From positions 1 to 64,000 of the forward strand of contig NZ_BAET01000014.1 of the NCBI RefSeq assembly GCF_000252165.1: a stretch of 64,000 nucleotides of DNA. Direction: 5' to 3'. Under the pieces are notes generated by a model. The model had not been told where the DNA came from. It worked only from the letters and a program-made list of their open reading frames with translations, and ran no database searches. This stretch comes from Glaciecola punicea ACAM 611. Lineage in GTDB: Bacteria > Pseudomonadota > Gammaproteobacteria > Enterobacterales > Alteromonadaceae. Shown in pieces: positions 20,307-30,083 of the stretch. A program made the position numbers and the translations under genes. Each line of letters opens with the position of its first letter. The first letter of the stretch is position 1.

Positions 20307-21227
20307 GTGGCTACTGGTTTTCACGAGAAAAAAGAAAAAAGCTTACTCAGGCTGTCTTTATTTATGGCAACAGTATTTGTATTTGTTGCCTTTGGCTTTG
20401 CTCTAATTACACAGTCGGGCGCCATTTTATTTGACGGTGTTTACTCCCTGATTCCATTCTTTATGGCCTTGTTAACACTAAAAGTAGCCAACCTTGTGCA
20501 ATTGCCAGACGATGACAGATTTCACTTCGGCTATACAGCGATAGAACCCACTCTCAATTTATTCAAATCGCTCATTATTATTGCTACCTGTTTGTATGCA
20601 GTAATTGACGCTGTTAATAGCCTGTTTACAGGCGGTAATGGGGCTAAGTATGGTTTCGCCATGGCATATGGCCTGTTTGCCACTGTTGGGTGCTTTGGTG
20701 TAGCCGCCTTTATGAAGTTTCACAGTAAAAGCCTGCGATCTGACTTAGTTAAAGTTGATGCGCACACTTGGCTAGTAGACGGTATATTGAGCGCCTCGAT
20801 TTTGCTTGGTTTCGCCATTGCTTATTTTCTGGAGAAGTCGGTCTACGTAATTTACGCGCCTTACGTTGATCCTATTTTACTGATAGCGCTGGGACTATGC
20901 ATACTGCCCATTCCCGGCAAAATAATGCTAGACAGTTTAAAAGAAGTCATAAACAAAGCGCCGCCCGAGGCAGTGTCTTTAGTGATTGAGAAAAAACTTA
21001 AGCAGTCGCTTTCAGCAGTGCCATTTGAGCATGTAGAAGTGCGTATTAGTAAAAGTGGCAGAGATATATATTTGCTGGTGCACATTATTGTGGATGAATC
21101 GTTTGGGTTGACGACGATTACCGAGCTAGATGATATTCGAAAGCGATCTGAAGCAATAATGAGGCAGTGGAATCCATCAATCCTGATGGATATATTATTT
21201 ATTTGCGATCCTGATTTAGCGGATTGA
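20307..21227 (+). CDS. cation diffusion facilitator family transporter
   Basis: Inner-membrane cation/proton antiporter of the CDF family (Zn, Fe, Mn or Co efflux). This is a 306-residue protein with six helices. TM2 follows the FDGVYSL motif (about 49-55), and TM5 carries KVDAHTWLVDGI (about 151-162), the second half of the metal site. In TM2 and TM5 the usual HxxxD/DxxxD residues are present in altered form (D50; D153, H154, D158). The cytoplasmic ferredoxin-like tail follows from about 215. The GTG start lacks a ribosome site. An ATG at 20297 in another frame followed by A-runs hints at a one-base indel near 20335, so the N-terminus is uncertain. Confidence 0.83.
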   Translation: MATGFHEKKEKSLLRLSLFMATVFVFVAFGFALITQSGAILFDGVYSLIPFFMALLTLKVANLVQLPDDDRFHFGYTAIEPTLNLFKSLIIIATCLYAVIDAVNSLFTGGNGAKYGFAMAYGLFATVGCFGVAAFMKFHSKSLRSDLVKVDAHTWLVDGILSASILLGFAIAYFLEKSVYVIYAPYVDPILLIALGLCILPIPGKIMLDSLKEVINKAPPEAVSLVIEKKLKQSLSAVPFEHVEVRISKSGRDIYLLVHIIVDESFGLTTITELDDIRKRSEAIMRQWNPSILMDILFICDPDLAD

Positions 21228-21448
21228 CCGTGAACATTCCGGTTGGCTATAAAGGTCAATATGGGCAATTAGCTTCTGCGAAAATACTTCGATGCTGATA
21301 AATTATTGGCGATTAAAATAACTGGGTACGTTTATTCGGCTCACTAAGGTTCTAAATACCTTAAGGATATTTACTCTCCAATAGAAGGTATAGAATATGA
21401 TAGTGTGTTAGCTTGTCAAGGCGATATTCTAATATAGAGGAAATGGAT

Positions 21449-21682
21449 ATGAGTGAAGCGATTCGAGCATCTGATACGCCATATGGCGTTGAAGTTGAGG
21501 CGGGCAAAAACTATTTTTGGTGCTCTTGCGGGAAAAGTGTAAAACAACCCATGTGCGATGGTTCTCATGGCGGAACTGACTTTAGGCCTGTAAAATTTTT
21601 AGCTACAGAGTCTAAAAAGGTATTTTTTTGCGGATGTAAAGCCACAGCGTCACAACCTATGTGCGATGGTAGTCATAAGTAA
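21449..21682 (+). CDS. double-CDGSH iron-sulfur protein
   Basis: A 77-residue protein made almost entirely of two CDGSH (mitoNEET-type) iron-sulfur motifs. The first uses C25, C27, C36 and H40 (CSCGKS..MCDGSH); the second uses C61, C63, C72 and H76. Each should hold a [2Fe-2S] cluster with 3Cys-1His ligation. The start was set at 21449 because GAGG lies 8 bases upstream; an earlier TTG in frame gives 12 extra residues without support. It is a monocistronic gene next to the CDF transporter. Its role, perhaps in redox or iron-sulfur handling, is unproven. Confidence 0.9.
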   Translation: MSEAIRASDTPYGVEVEAGKNYFWCSCGKSVKQPMCDGSHGGTDFRPVKFLATESKKVFFCGCKATASQPMCDGSHK

Positions 21683-21945
21683 ATATAAGCTGCGAATGGC
21701 GCAGCGCCAATTGCCATATAATACTCCTTTGTGAATACGCTCCGAGTCGATCACGTCGTTAGGTAGCTTCGCATCGAGCATCTATTCTAGTATGCCTTTT
21801 GGGTCAATATTGACTATATGCAAAAATAGCAGGTTAAATTACCGATTCAAAAACTAAGCCTTCCTTCTAGTATTAACTCTATACCAGCCGAAAGGCCTAC
21901 TTAGGTGTAAATTGGTTAATTGTCGCTGCACAAAAAATTCATCAA
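21683..21945. other. intergenic region between the CDGSH gene and metE
   Basis: Convergent genes flank this stretch. I see no open frame with coding character and no clear structure other than the metE terminator at its right end. Confidence 0.5.
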
Positions 21946-21985
21946 TAAAAAAGCCGCTTCACCTCACATAGGCAATGCGGCTTTA
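21946..21985 (-). terminator. rho-independent terminator of metE
   Basis: AAAGCCGC and GCGGCTTT form the stem with a 19-base loop. On the minus strand the second arm runs into a U-run. It lies about 35 bases past the metE stop. Confidence 0.8.
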
Positions 21986-22017
21986 TAATCTGTCTTTATT
22001 TATTTTGGGGTTTGTCA

Positions 22018-24306
22018 TTATTGCGCACGAAGCGCCTTCGCTGCAGCGACTAAGTTAGTCAACGCAGGCCTTACTTCTGCCCAGTCTCGCGTTTTTAAAC
22101 CACAGTCAGGATTTATCCATAGGCGCTGGGCTGGGATTTTACTTGCCGCTTGTGTAATTAAATTAGTGATGGATTCAACTTCAGGCACGTTTGGGCTATG
22201 AATATCGTATACACCAGGGCCAATATCGTTTTGGTAGTTAAATGCATTAAAGGCATCTAGTAATTTCATATTGGAGCGCGATGTTTCAATCGTTATAACA
22301 TCGGCGTCCATGCGCTGAATATCCGGTAAAATGTCGTTAAACTGTGAATAGCACATGTGTGTATGAATTTGCGTATCGCGCCTAACCCCACTAGAACACA
22401 GTTTAAAAGCGTCAACCGCCCACCGTAAATATTCAGGCCATTGAGACTGCTTGAGCGGTAAGCCTTCGCGCAGAGCCGCCTCGTCAATTTGAATAATGCC
22501 GGTGCCAGCTGCTTCTAGCGCTTGTACTTCGCCTCTTACTGCCAAAGCAATCTGCTGAGTTGTGAGAGACCTAGGCTGATCATCTCGTACAAAAGACCAA
22601 TTCAAAATGGTTACCGGACCGGTAAGCATGCCTTTGACTGGCTTTTGCGTTAGTGATTGAGCATATTGCGTCCAAGCAACGGTAATGTCATTGCTACGAC
22701 TTACATCGCCATAAATAATAGGCGGCTTAACGCAGCGCGAACCATAGCTTTGCACCCAACCGTACGCAGTGGTAAGCATGCCATTGAGGTGCCCCGCAAA
22801 GTACTCAACCATATCGTTGCGCTCAGCCTCGCCATGCACTAGTACGTCAAGACCCACTTGCTCTTGTTGTTCAATGCAGTAAGCAATATTTTCTTTAAGA
22901 GCATCTTCGTACTGCTGCTGCGTAATTTCTTTGCGAATAAACGCTTGGCGAGTTTTACGTATTTGTGACGTTTGCGGGAACGATCCTATCGTCGTGGTTG
23001 GGTACAATGGCAGTTTCAAGCTTTTTTGCTGCTGAGCAATACGGGTGGCATAGTCGTCACTGCGGTGTAGCCATTCGTTTTTAATATTCGTTAGCGCACG
23101 TTGCACAAGCTTGTTTGTTGACAAGCTAGACTGCTTACGTTGGTCAATAGCGCGCTTGTTTTGAGCTAGTGCTGCTTGTACGGAGTCTTGATCCGTTTGT
23201 GAACTGGTATGTAAGGCTTTACTTAAAATCTCAAGCTCAATTAGCTTTTGCTCTGCAAAGGCAAGCCAAGGCAGAATTTCAGGATGAATATTTTGCTCAG
23301 CATTTAAATCAACCGGGCAGTGCAGCAGTGAACACGACGGTGCCAGCCAAAGTTTGTCTTGTTTAAGCTGGGCAATAGGGTTTAGTAGCGTTAAGGCTTC
23401 AGTAAAGTCGGTTCTCCAAATGTTGCGTCCGTCAATAATACCGACTGATAGCACTTGAGAGTCATTTAGTGCCTTGGCTAATATTGCTACTTCATGCTTG
23501 GCGCGAGTCGCATCAATATGAACGCCATCAACAGGCAGTTTTGTTACTACTTTGAGATTATCGGCTAGGCTACCAAAGTAGCTTGCGAGTAATATTTTTA
23601 CACCGCTGTTTTGCAGCGTATCGTAGGCATGTTGATAGGCACTCAGCCAGTCTGCATTGAGTTCAGTTACCAAGGCTGGCTCGTCTAACTGCACCCACTT
23701 TACACCGTTTTCAGCTAAGGTGTGAAGCAAGTTCTTATATGCCACCAGCAGGCTGTCAATTAGATCTAGCTTGTTTGTATCATCTAATGACTTGCCCAAA
23801 TAAAGGTAAGTTAAGGGACCAATAACAACCGGTTTTACATCTAGACCGCGTGCTTGTAATTGCTTAACCTCGGATAATAATGTGTCGGCATACAGTTTAA
23901 ACGTGGTCGTTTTAGAGAATTCTGGCACGATGTAGTGGTAGTTAGTGTCAAACCACTTCGTCATTTCACCTGCATGTGTGGGGCAACAATCGCGCTTGCT
24001 GGAGCGACCGCGCGCAATTCTAAAATAGCTGTCTAGGTATGATTCATTGTTATTTTCTCGCTTAGCACGTGCGGGTGCATTGCCAAATAAAAAGCTGGTG
24101 TCTAGTACATGATCATACAGCGAGAAGTCACCGGCTTGGGCAAAATCAAGATGCGTGAATGTTTGGTAGTGCTGCTCACGAAGTGTTTGAACCTGTTCAT
24201 TCAGAGTCTGTTCAGCAATGTCATTGTTCCAGTATGCTTCTAAGCTGCGCTTTAGGTCTCGGTTTTTGCCAATGCGAGGATACCCAAGGTTGTGTGTTTT
24301 AGCCAT
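22018..24306 (-). CDS. metE: cobalamin-independent methionine synthase
   Basis: Transfers the methyl group of 5-methyltetrahydropteroyltriglutamate to homocysteine using a zinc site. At 762 residues it matches E. coli MetE (753), with both barrels intact. The N-terminus is NLGYPRIGKNRDLKRSLE. The C-terminal barrel begins TTTIGSFPQT and supplies the zinc ligands in the HTHMCYSQF and NPDCGLKTR stretches and in the DEAALREGLP region. It is divergent from the LysR gene metR, with a MetR-type operator between them. Confidence 0.97.
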   Translation of the reverse strand: MAKTHNLGYPRIGKNRDLKRSLEAYWNNDIAEQTLNEQVQTLREQHYQTFTHLDFAQAGDFSLYDHVLDTSFLFGNAPARAKRENNNESYLDSYFRIARGRSSKRDCCPTHAGEMTKWFDTNYHYIVPEFSKTTTFKLYADTLLSEVKQLQARGLDVKPVVIGPLTYLYLGKSLDDTNKLDLIDSLLVAYKNLLHTLAENGVKWVQLDEPALVTELNADWLSAYQHAYDTLQNSGVKILLASYFGSLADNLKVVTKLPVDGVHIDATRAKHEVAILAKALNDSQVLSVGIIDGRNIWRTDFTEALTLLNPIAQLKQDKLWLAPSCSLLHCPVDLNAEQNIHPEILPWLAFAEQKLIELEILSKALHTSSQTDQDSVQAALAQNKRAIDQRKQSSLSTNKLVQRALTNIKNEWLHRSDDYATRIAQQQKSLKLPLYPTTTIGSFPQTSQIRKTRQAFIRKEITQQQYEDALKENIAYCIEQQEQVGLDVLVHGEAERNDMVEYFAGHLNGMLTTAYGWVQSYGSRCVKPPIIYGDVSRSNDITVAWTQYAQSLTQKPVKGMLTGPVTILNWSFVRDDQPRSLTTQQIALAVRGEVQALEAAGTGIIQIDEAALREGLPLKQSQWPEYLRWAVDAFKLCSSGVRRDTQIHTHMCYSQFNDILPDIQRMDADVITIETSRSNMKLLDAFNAFNYQNDIGPGVYDIHSPNVPEVESITNLITQAASKIPAQRLWINPDCGLKTRDWAEVRPALTNLVAAAKALRAQ

Positions 24307-24386
24307 TTATACGTCCATTTGATTAGTGTAGGGCTATACTATAGTGACTAAATACGTAATAATAATGGTATATTTTCATTAAAGCA

Positions 24387-24399
24387 TGAATATTATTCA
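24387..24399. promoter_or_regulatory. MetR-type operator in the metE-metR intergenic region
   Basis: TGAATATTATTCA fits the MetR consensus TGAA-N5-TTCA exactly. It lies 18 bases before the metR start and 81 bases upstream of the metE start. This is the right place for activation of metE and autoregulation of metR. A flanking TTCA at 24374-24377 gives a second, wider dyad with the same TGAA half. Confidence 0.8.
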
Positions 24400-24416
24400 T
24401 GTATGTAAGGCCTACA

Positions 24417-25307
24417 ATGTTAGACAGACAGCACCTACATATTTTAAGCGCGGTTGCCTCTACCGGCACTGTGACCGAAGCCGCAAATAAGCTGCATGTC
24501 ACACAATCTGCTTTGAGCCATGCAATCAAAAAGCTTGAACAAGCATATGGCGTAAAGGTATGGCATAAAGAGGGAAGGCGGGTGCGCATGACCAACGCGG
24601 GTCAGTTGCTACTCAAGTTTGGCAACCGAGTCATTCCACAGTTTGAGCATGCCGAGCTGCAGCTTCAACAAATTGCCAAAGGAGAACGCGGTACGCTACG
24701 CATTGGTATGGAGTGTCATCCATGTTATCAATGGTTGCTAACCGTGGTGAAGCCCTTTATTAGGGAATTCCCCGATATTGATGTTGATGTAAAACAGCAG
24801 TTTCAGTTCGGTGCGCTAGGGGCGCTGTTAGAGTATGAAATTGACATGCTTATAACGCCCGATCCTCTTTTGCATAAGCATATCAATTATCAAGCGGTGT
24901 TTGACTATGAACATGTGCTTGTAGTGCCTGCTGATTCTACTCTTGCTTCGTTGGGGTTTATAAGGCCGACCGATTTGGCAGATGAAACCCTTATAACGTA
25001 TCCAGTGGAGGCGAGTCGACTCGACATATTTACGCGTTTTTTAACGCCGGCGGGTGTAAGTCCAAAACGACATAAAATTATTGAGACAACCGAAATTATG
25101 CTGCAAATGGTCGAAGCGAGTCGCGGCGTTGCTGCGCTGCCTCGGTGGCTGGTTGAGTCATTTCAAGATAAACTTGATATAAAATGGGTATCTCTAGGCA
25201 GTGCCAAAATTATGAAATCGATTTATTTAGGCACGCGCAATAAAGAACAAGCCCCTGACTATATGGGGCATTTCAAAGCCTTAGCAAAACGCGCGAGGGT
25301 AGTTTAG
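24417..25307 (+). CDS. metR: LysR-family regulator MetR
   Basis: LysR-type activator of methionine genes that responds to homocysteine. The N-terminal winged helix-turn-helix (about 1-60) has TGTVTEAANKLHVTQSALSH as the recognition region. The effector domain follows to residue 296. The ATG at 24417 was preferred over one six codons upstream because LysR proteins start at this point (MLDRQHLHIL) and AAGG lies 6 bases before it. Divergence from metE and the TGAA-N5-TTCA site support MetR rather than a generic LysR protein. Confidence 0.9.
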   Translation: MLDRQHLHILSAVASTGTVTEAANKLHVTQSALSHAIKKLEQAYGVKVWHKEGRRVRMTNAGQLLLKFGNRVIPQFEHAELQLQQIAKGERGTLRIGMECHPCYQWLLTVVKPFIREFPDIDVDVKQQFQFGALGALLEYEIDMLITPDPLLHKHINYQAVFDYEHVLVVPADSTLASLGFIRPTDLADETLITYPVEASRLDIFTRFLTPAGVSPKRHKIIETTEIMLQMVEASRGVAALPRWLVESFQDKLDIKWVSLGSAKIMKSIYLGTRNKEQAPDYMGHFKALAKRARVV

Positions 25308-25389
25308 CTATTTAATACAGGTGAGAACAAAGCAAGCTAATTTGCTGTTAAAGCGCGTTTATTGCAAAAAAGTAATGTGAGCGGATGTA

Positions 25390-27114
25390 TCACAAGTAGA
25401 TTAAATTGAGCAGGCTCAGCACAATTACGCCAAACGTAATGGAAATAGGCACGCCTATTTTAGCAAAGTCAGAAAACTTATAGTCAGACGCGCCAAATAC
25501 AATAAGGTTAGTTTGATAGCCATAGGGTGATATAAAACTGGCGCTGGCAGCAAAGGCAACTGCTAGAGCAAAAGGCATAATGGGCAATTGCATAGCACTA
25601 ACCAAACCGTATGCGAAGGGAAACATAAGCGCGGCAGCCGCGTTGTTGGTGACAAACTCTGTCAGCAATACCGTCATCAGGTAAACCGCAATAAGAGCAT
25701 AGAATGGATTCATGTCCCCTATTAGTGGCGTTAAGTGATTAGTGGCGAATAGAATTAGCCCAGAGTTTTCAAGCGCTGTGGCCAAGCTTAGCGCCCCCAC
25801 AATGACCAGTATAAGGTTAATGGGCAAATTACGCTTATACTCTTGAACCGCCGACACTTTAACAATCACCAAGCTTGCCGCATAAAAAAGCAGGCCGGTG
25901 GCAAGGGGTATAACAGAGCTCGCCGCTAGCGCGATAACGCCTAAGAAGCCCAGTAAGGTGAAGTTTTCCTGCCACCTTGTTAACTTACGCGTAATTTTTT
26001 GTTCAGACACCACAAAGAAGTTTTTGGATATGTTGTCTCTGCTGTGAAAATCACTGCCGGTGGCAAGTAATAAAAAATCCCCTGCTTGAATTTTTAAATC
26101 GCCCAATTTGCCTGAAATAGCTTCGCCGTCGCGTCGAATAGCCACTACGCCAGCGTCAAAAAGTGCTCTAAAGCCAACTTGCTTAAGGGTTTTATTGCGT
26201 ATGGTAGAGCGGTTTGACACAACCACTTCGGTTAAGCTATCGTTTAACAAACCATTTGCTTCGGCAAACATAGTAAGGCCTTTAATGTGGCCAATGCTGT
26301 CTATTTTAGCGATGTTGCCTGTGAATATAAGTTTATCGTTTTCCTCAATTATCATATCCGGTGTAACTGGTGTGATCACTTTTTTGCGCCTGACTATTTC
26401 AATTAAAAATAACTCAGGTAAGTTACGTAAGTGATTATCTTCAACAGTATTACCAATGAGTTCTGAACTGGCTTCTACGTCGGCTTCAAGCAGGTAGCTT
26501 TGATACTGACTCTTATTCGCATTGAAAGTGGGTAATAAACCAGACAGCATAAACAATAAAATACCGCAGGCGATCCCCGCGCTAAGGCCAAACAGGGTGA
26601 AGTCGAAAAAGGCAAAGCCTGCATGACCGTTTTCAATTAAGAAACTGTCGACTATTAAGTTGGTAGAGGTACCAATAAGCGTCACGGTGCCGCCTAAGAT
26701 AGCGGCGTACGACAAAGGAATTAATAATTTTGAGGGTGGATGTAAGGTATTGTGCTTTATTGGGCCAATTAGGCTTGCCACTACGGCGGTATTATTCAAA
26801 AGGGCAGAGGCGCTAAACGTGAGCGCAAACATGCGCCAGAAACTTTTTGCATAGCTGCCCTTAATAATTTTACGACCTAGCCGCACCACCAGCGTTGTTT
26901 TGTCAATGGAGTGACTCACCAGCAGCAGCAATACAAGGGCGACCAGTCCCATGTTGGTAACGTTTTGTAAAATATGAGAAAAATCTAGCTGTTGCAGCAG
27001 CACTAAAACTAAGGTGCACGCGGCAAAGATACTTGAAGGTTTTTTGTTTGTGAATATTAAGGCCACAATAGTGGCAAAAAACACAAGCAGTACCATTATT
27101 TGGTCAATATTCAT
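25390..27114 (-). CDS. SLC13/DASS family permease with RCK_C (TrkA_C) domains, probable sulfate transporter
   Basis: A 574-residue inner-membrane transporter. The membrane part is split into two halves. Between them, at about 205-370, lie two soluble TrkA_C/RCK_C-type domains (EVVVSNRSTIRNKTLKQVGF and the VAIRRDGEAI region). This layout is typical of bacterial SLC13 permeases linked to sulfate assimilation. Conserved motifs such as TLIGTSTNLIVDSFL and VTNNAAAALMFP are visible in the two halves. It follows cysN by 167 bases on the same strand, so sulfate or another oxyanion is the likely substrate; that is inferred from context. Confidence 0.88.
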   Translation of the reverse strand: MNIDQIMVLLVFFATIVALIFTNKKPSSIFAACTLVLVLLQQLDFSHILQNVTNMGLVALVLLLLVSHSIDKTTLVVRLGRKIIKGSYAKSFWRMFALTFSASALLNNTAVVASLIGPIKHNTLHPPSKLLIPLSYAAILGGTVTLIGTSTNLIVDSFLIENGHAGFAFFDFTLFGLSAGIACGILLFMLSGLLPTFNANKSQYQSYLLEADVEASSELIGNTVEDNHLRNLPELFLIEIVRRKKVITPVTPDMIIEENDKLIFTGNIAKIDSIGHIKGLTMFAEANGLLNDSLTEVVVSNRSTIRNKTLKQVGFRALFDAGVVAIRRDGEAISGKLGDLKIQAGDFLLLATGSDFHSRDNISKNFFVVSEQKITRKLTRWQENFTLLGFLGVIALAASSVIPLATGLLFYAASLVIVKVSAVQEYKRNLPINLILVIVGALSLATALENSGLILFATNHLTPLIGDMNPFYALIAVYLMTVLLTEFVTNNAAAALMFPFAYGLVSAMQLPIMPFALAVAFAASASFISPYGYQTNLIVFGASDYKFSDFAKIGVPISITFGVIVLSLLNLIYL

Positions 27115-27147
27115 ATATTCACAAAAGTTACACTAGGCTGTAAGAAT

Positions 27148-27186
27148 AATTAATTAACAGCTAGACTGTCTAGGGATTAATTAATT
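27148..27186. repeat. hairpin between cysN and the SLC13 permease
   Basis: AATTAATTAA and CTAGAC pair with TCTAG and ATTAATTAATT across a short centre, with small mismatches. The dyad is AU-rich with no U-run, so it may be an mRNA processing or stability element within the operon rather than a terminator. Confidence 0.45.
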
Positions 27187-27281
27187 GCGTAAAGTAGAGC
27201 TACTAAAGCTTAGCAAATACCTATCGTTATAGCTAAAGATCAGCTAGATGACTGCCAAGCAATACACAAGCTACCGCCACA

Positions 27282-28688
27282 TTAAGTGTTGCTTATGTCG
27301 CTAGTGCCCCAGTGCGGGAAATGCTTCCTTACAAGGGCGTTCATTTCCAGCTCAAACTCTGAGTACTGCGTTGAGCCTTTACTCTCTTTATTAGCGCTAA
27401 TGATCATACCGGCACCCACTGTGCCATTTGTCATGCGGTCAATAATGATAAAAGCACCCGTGGCGCGATTTTTAGCATAAGGATCGCAGGCAATATTTTG
27501 CGTTAATCTAATATTAATCACCCCAATTTCATTGAGATTTAAATGCAAAGCTTCACTTTCATTAAGCGTATTCACATCAATTTTATGGTGTAGGTTAGAC
27601 ACTGTGCCGGTAACGGTCTTCGTGGCAAATTTAAAACTAAATTGTTTATTGGGAATGAGCTCTTCTTCTGCCATCCAGACCAAGTAAGTGCTAAAACTAC
27701 TGGCTATTAGGGGCTTATTGTCGTTTTTAACAATCATGTCGCCGCGTGAAATATCAATTTCATCTTTCAGCGTTAGCGTAATCGCCTGCTGCGCGTTTGC
27801 ATGCTCAATATCACCGTTGAAGGTATAAATAGATTTTACGATAGAGGTTTTACCTGATGGCAACACAGTAACTGCATCGCCTTTGGCTATTTGGCCTGAA
27901 ACGATGGTACCGGCAAAACCTCTGAAATTCAGATTCGGTCTGTTAACGTACTGTACTGGAAATCTAAAATCGTCTTTACTCTGATCGGTAATTACGATTG
28001 TTTCAAGAGTCTCCATCAGGGTGGGGCCGCTATACCAAGGCGTATGCTCACTTCTGTTGACGACGTTGTCGCCTTCAAGCGCCGACATAGGAATAAAGCG
28101 AATATCGGGGATGTTAAGCTGCTTTGAAAATGAAATAAATTCTTGTTTAATATCGTTAAACACACTTTCACTAAATTCCATTAAATCCATTTTATTGACC
28201 GCTACAATAGCGTGCTTAATGCCCAACAGTGAGGCTAAAAATGAATGACGTTTCGTTTGTGTTTTAATGCCTGCGCGTGCATCAACCATCAAAATGGCAA
28301 GGTCGCAGTTAGATGCGCCTGTGACCATGTTGCGGGTATATTGCTCGTGCCCGGGTGTATCGGCAATAATAAACTTGCGCTTGTCGGTACTGAAGTAGCG
28401 GTATGCCACGTCTATAGTAATGCCTTGCTCGCGCTCAGACTGCAGGCCATCCACTAATAGCGCAAGGTCGACCTTTTCGCCTGTGGTACCTACTTTCTTG
28501 CTGTCTTTAGTGATAGCCGCTAGCTGATCTTCGTAAATCATTTTGGAATCGTGCAGTAGGCGGCCTATCAGCGTACTTTTGCCGTCGTCTACGCTACCGC
28601 AGGTTAAAAAGCGCATTAAATCTTTGCGCTCGTGAACCGCTAAGTATTCATTTATGTCAGAGCGTAATAATTCATTTTCGTTAAACAT
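27282..28688 (-). CDS. cysN: sulfate adenylyltransferase subunit 1 (GTPase)
   Basis: GTPase that drives APS synthesis by CysD. The EF-Tu-like G domain has GSVDDGKST (31-39), DTPGH (110-114) and NKMD (165-168), followed by two beta-barrel domains. Length is 468 residues (E. coli 475). No APS kinase domain is fused at the C-terminus, and cysC is a separate gene here. It starts one base after the cysQ stop. The order cysD-cysC-cysQ-cysN is unusual, since cysN normally follows cysD directly. Confidence 0.96.
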   Translation of the reverse strand: MFNENELLRSDINEYLAVHERKDLMRFLTCGSVDDGKSTLIGRLLHDSKMIYEDQLAAITKDSKKVGTTGEKVDLALLVDGLQSEREQGITIDVAYRYFSTDKRKFIIADTPGHEQYTRNMVTGASNCDLAILMVDARAGIKTQTKRHSFLASLLGIKHAIVAVNKMDLMEFSESVFNDIKQEFISFSKQLNIPDIRFIPMSALEGDNVVNRSEHTPWYSGPTLMETLETIVITDQSKDDFRFPVQYVNRPNLNFRGFAGTIVSGQIAKGDAVTVLPSGKTSIVKSIYTFNGDIEHANAQQAITLTLKDEIDISRGDMIVKNDNKPLIASSFSTYLVWMAEEELIPNKQFSFKFATKTVTGTVSNLHHKIDVNTLNESEALHLNLNEIGVINIRLTQNIACDPYAKNRATGAFIIIDRMTNGTVGAGMIISANKESKGSTQYSEFELEMNALVRKHFPHWGTSDISNT

Positions 28689-28689
28689 C

Positions 28690-29487
28690 TTAGCAACTTA
28701 CCATGAAAAAAGGGTTCAAAACTGATTCTTTTTGATTGTAGCGCAGCGGGTGTGCGTCTGCGTCAAAAGGATTATTAGTGTCTAGCACAGTGACTTTTGC
28801 GCCTGCGGCTAATGCGATGGCGTGCGCTGCCGCTGTGTCCCACTCACTTGTTAGGCCGACACGAGGATATAAATGCGCTTCACCGGCTGCAACTAGGCAT
28901 AACTTTAATGAACTGCCCATAGCAATTAAGTCTTTTTCGCCGTCAAGAGCATCCATAACTTTATTAATTTCAGGGCTTTGATGCGAGCGACTGCCCACTA
29001 CTCTCCATGCTTGACCCTGTGTATGTGGGCGTGCTTTAATCGCTATTTTTTGCCCCTCTTGTAGCACATAAGCGCCCCGCTTTTTTGCGCCCACGTAGGT
29101 CTTTTTAAGCACCGGTGCGTGCACAATACCGAAGGTCGGTTCACCGTATTCAATTAGGGCAATGTTGACTGTAAACTCACCGTTTTTCTTAATAAACTCT
29201 TTGGTACCGTCAAGCGGATCTACTAGCCAGTAGCGTGTCCATTTTTTGCGTTCTTGCCAAGGGATTTCGCTCGACTCTTCCGATAAAATGGGTAAATCAG
29301 CAAGTGCTCCTAGCGCGTCTACAATATGGTGATGAGCAGCTAAATCGGCCTCGGTTAATGGGCTTGAGTCAGATTTGTCGTATATGGCGATGTCTGATGA
29401 GTAAATGTCTAATATTTTGTCGCCTGCGTCTTGTGCAATCTGGGTAAGCGCTTGAATACTTTTTTCGTTTATCTGGAACTTGCTCAC
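28690..29487 (-). CDS. cysQ: 3'(2'),5'-bisphosphate nucleotidase CysQ
   Basis: Hydrolyses the PAPS by-product PAP to AMP, relieving its toxicity. This inositol monophosphatase-fold enzyme has metal ligands Glu70 (ILSEES) and Asp90 and Asp93 in the signature [10 protein letters not shown], and the second signature WDTAAAHAI (216-224). At 265 residues it is a little longer than E. coli CysQ (246). It is placed between cysC and cysN, overlapping cysC by 4 bases, so its dose should be tied to PAPS production. Confidence 0.94.
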   Translation of the reverse strand: MSKFQINEKSIQALTQIAQDAGDKILDIYSSDIAIYDKSDSSPLTEADLAAHHHIVDALGALADLPILSEESSEIPWQERKKWTRYWLVDPLDGTKEFIKKNGEFTVNIALIEYGEPTFGIVHAPVLKKTYVGAKKRGAYVLQEGQKIAIKARPHTQGQAWRVVGSRSHQSPEINKVMDALDGEKDLIAMGSSLKLCLVAAGEAHLYPRVGLTSEWDTAAAHAIALAAGAKVTVLDTNNPFDADAHPLRYNQKESVLNPFFMVSC

Positions 29488-30083
29488 TTAACATATCCTT
29501 TTTCTTGCAGTGCTAGATATAAACGTTGTGTAGTTTGCTGGGCTGTTTCGTCCTTATAATGTAAATGTATTTCTGGCGACTGCGGGGCTTCGTAGGCAGA
29601 ATCTATACCGGTAAAATGCTTAATTTCGCCGCTTCTCGCTTTTTGGTAAAGGCCTTTGGGATCGCGCTTTTCACACACTTCAATTGGAGTGTCTACAAAC
29701 ACCTCTACAAACTCACCGTTTGCAAGTAATGATCTACAGTAGTTACGGTCTGCCTTAAACGGCGAGATAAACGCGGTTAGAGCAATTAAGCCCGCGTCGA
29801 CAAATAGCTTACTGACTTCGCTGATACGTCTTATATTTTCAACGCGCGCCTTGTCGTTGAACCCTAAGTCGCCGCATAGGCCGTGGCGTACGTTGTCGCC
29901 ATCAAGTAAATAGGTCGCATGATCAGCCTCATAAAGGCGTTTTTCTAAAAGATTTGCAATAGTAGATTTACCCGATCCAGACAAACCCGTTAGCCAAATT
30001 ACGCTGGGTTTTTGCCCAAGTTTGGCACTTCTATGCTGCTTGTCTACCGTACTTTTGTGCCATAAAATATTACTAGGTGCCAT
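29484..30083 (-). CDS. cysC: adenylylsulfate kinase
   Basis: Phosphorylates APS to PAPS. This 199-residue P-loop kinase carries GLSGSGKST at 33-41, [11 protein letters not shown] (about 58-68), FISPFKADR and the [18 protein letters not shown] region of APS kinases. It overlaps the cysD stop by one base (TAATG) and the cysQ start by four, consistent with one translation-coupled operon. Confidence 0.96.
   Translation of the reverse strand: MAPSNILWHKSTVDKQHRSAKLGQKPSVIWLTGLSGSGKSTIANLLEKRLYEADHATYLLDGDNVRHGLCGDLGFNDKARVENIRRISEVSKLFVDAGLIALTAFISPFKADRNYCRSLLANGEFVEVFVDTPIEVCEKRDPKGLYQKARSGEIKHFTGIDSAYEAPQSPEIHLHYKDETAQQTTQRLYLALQEKGYVK

Noticed and set aside
20335-20341. A AAA AAG heptamer in the frame of the ATG at 20297, as a possible programmed frameshift into the CDF gene
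   Set aside because: A -1 slip leads to the wrong frame; the CDF frame would need a +1 shift, which this heptamer does not promote.
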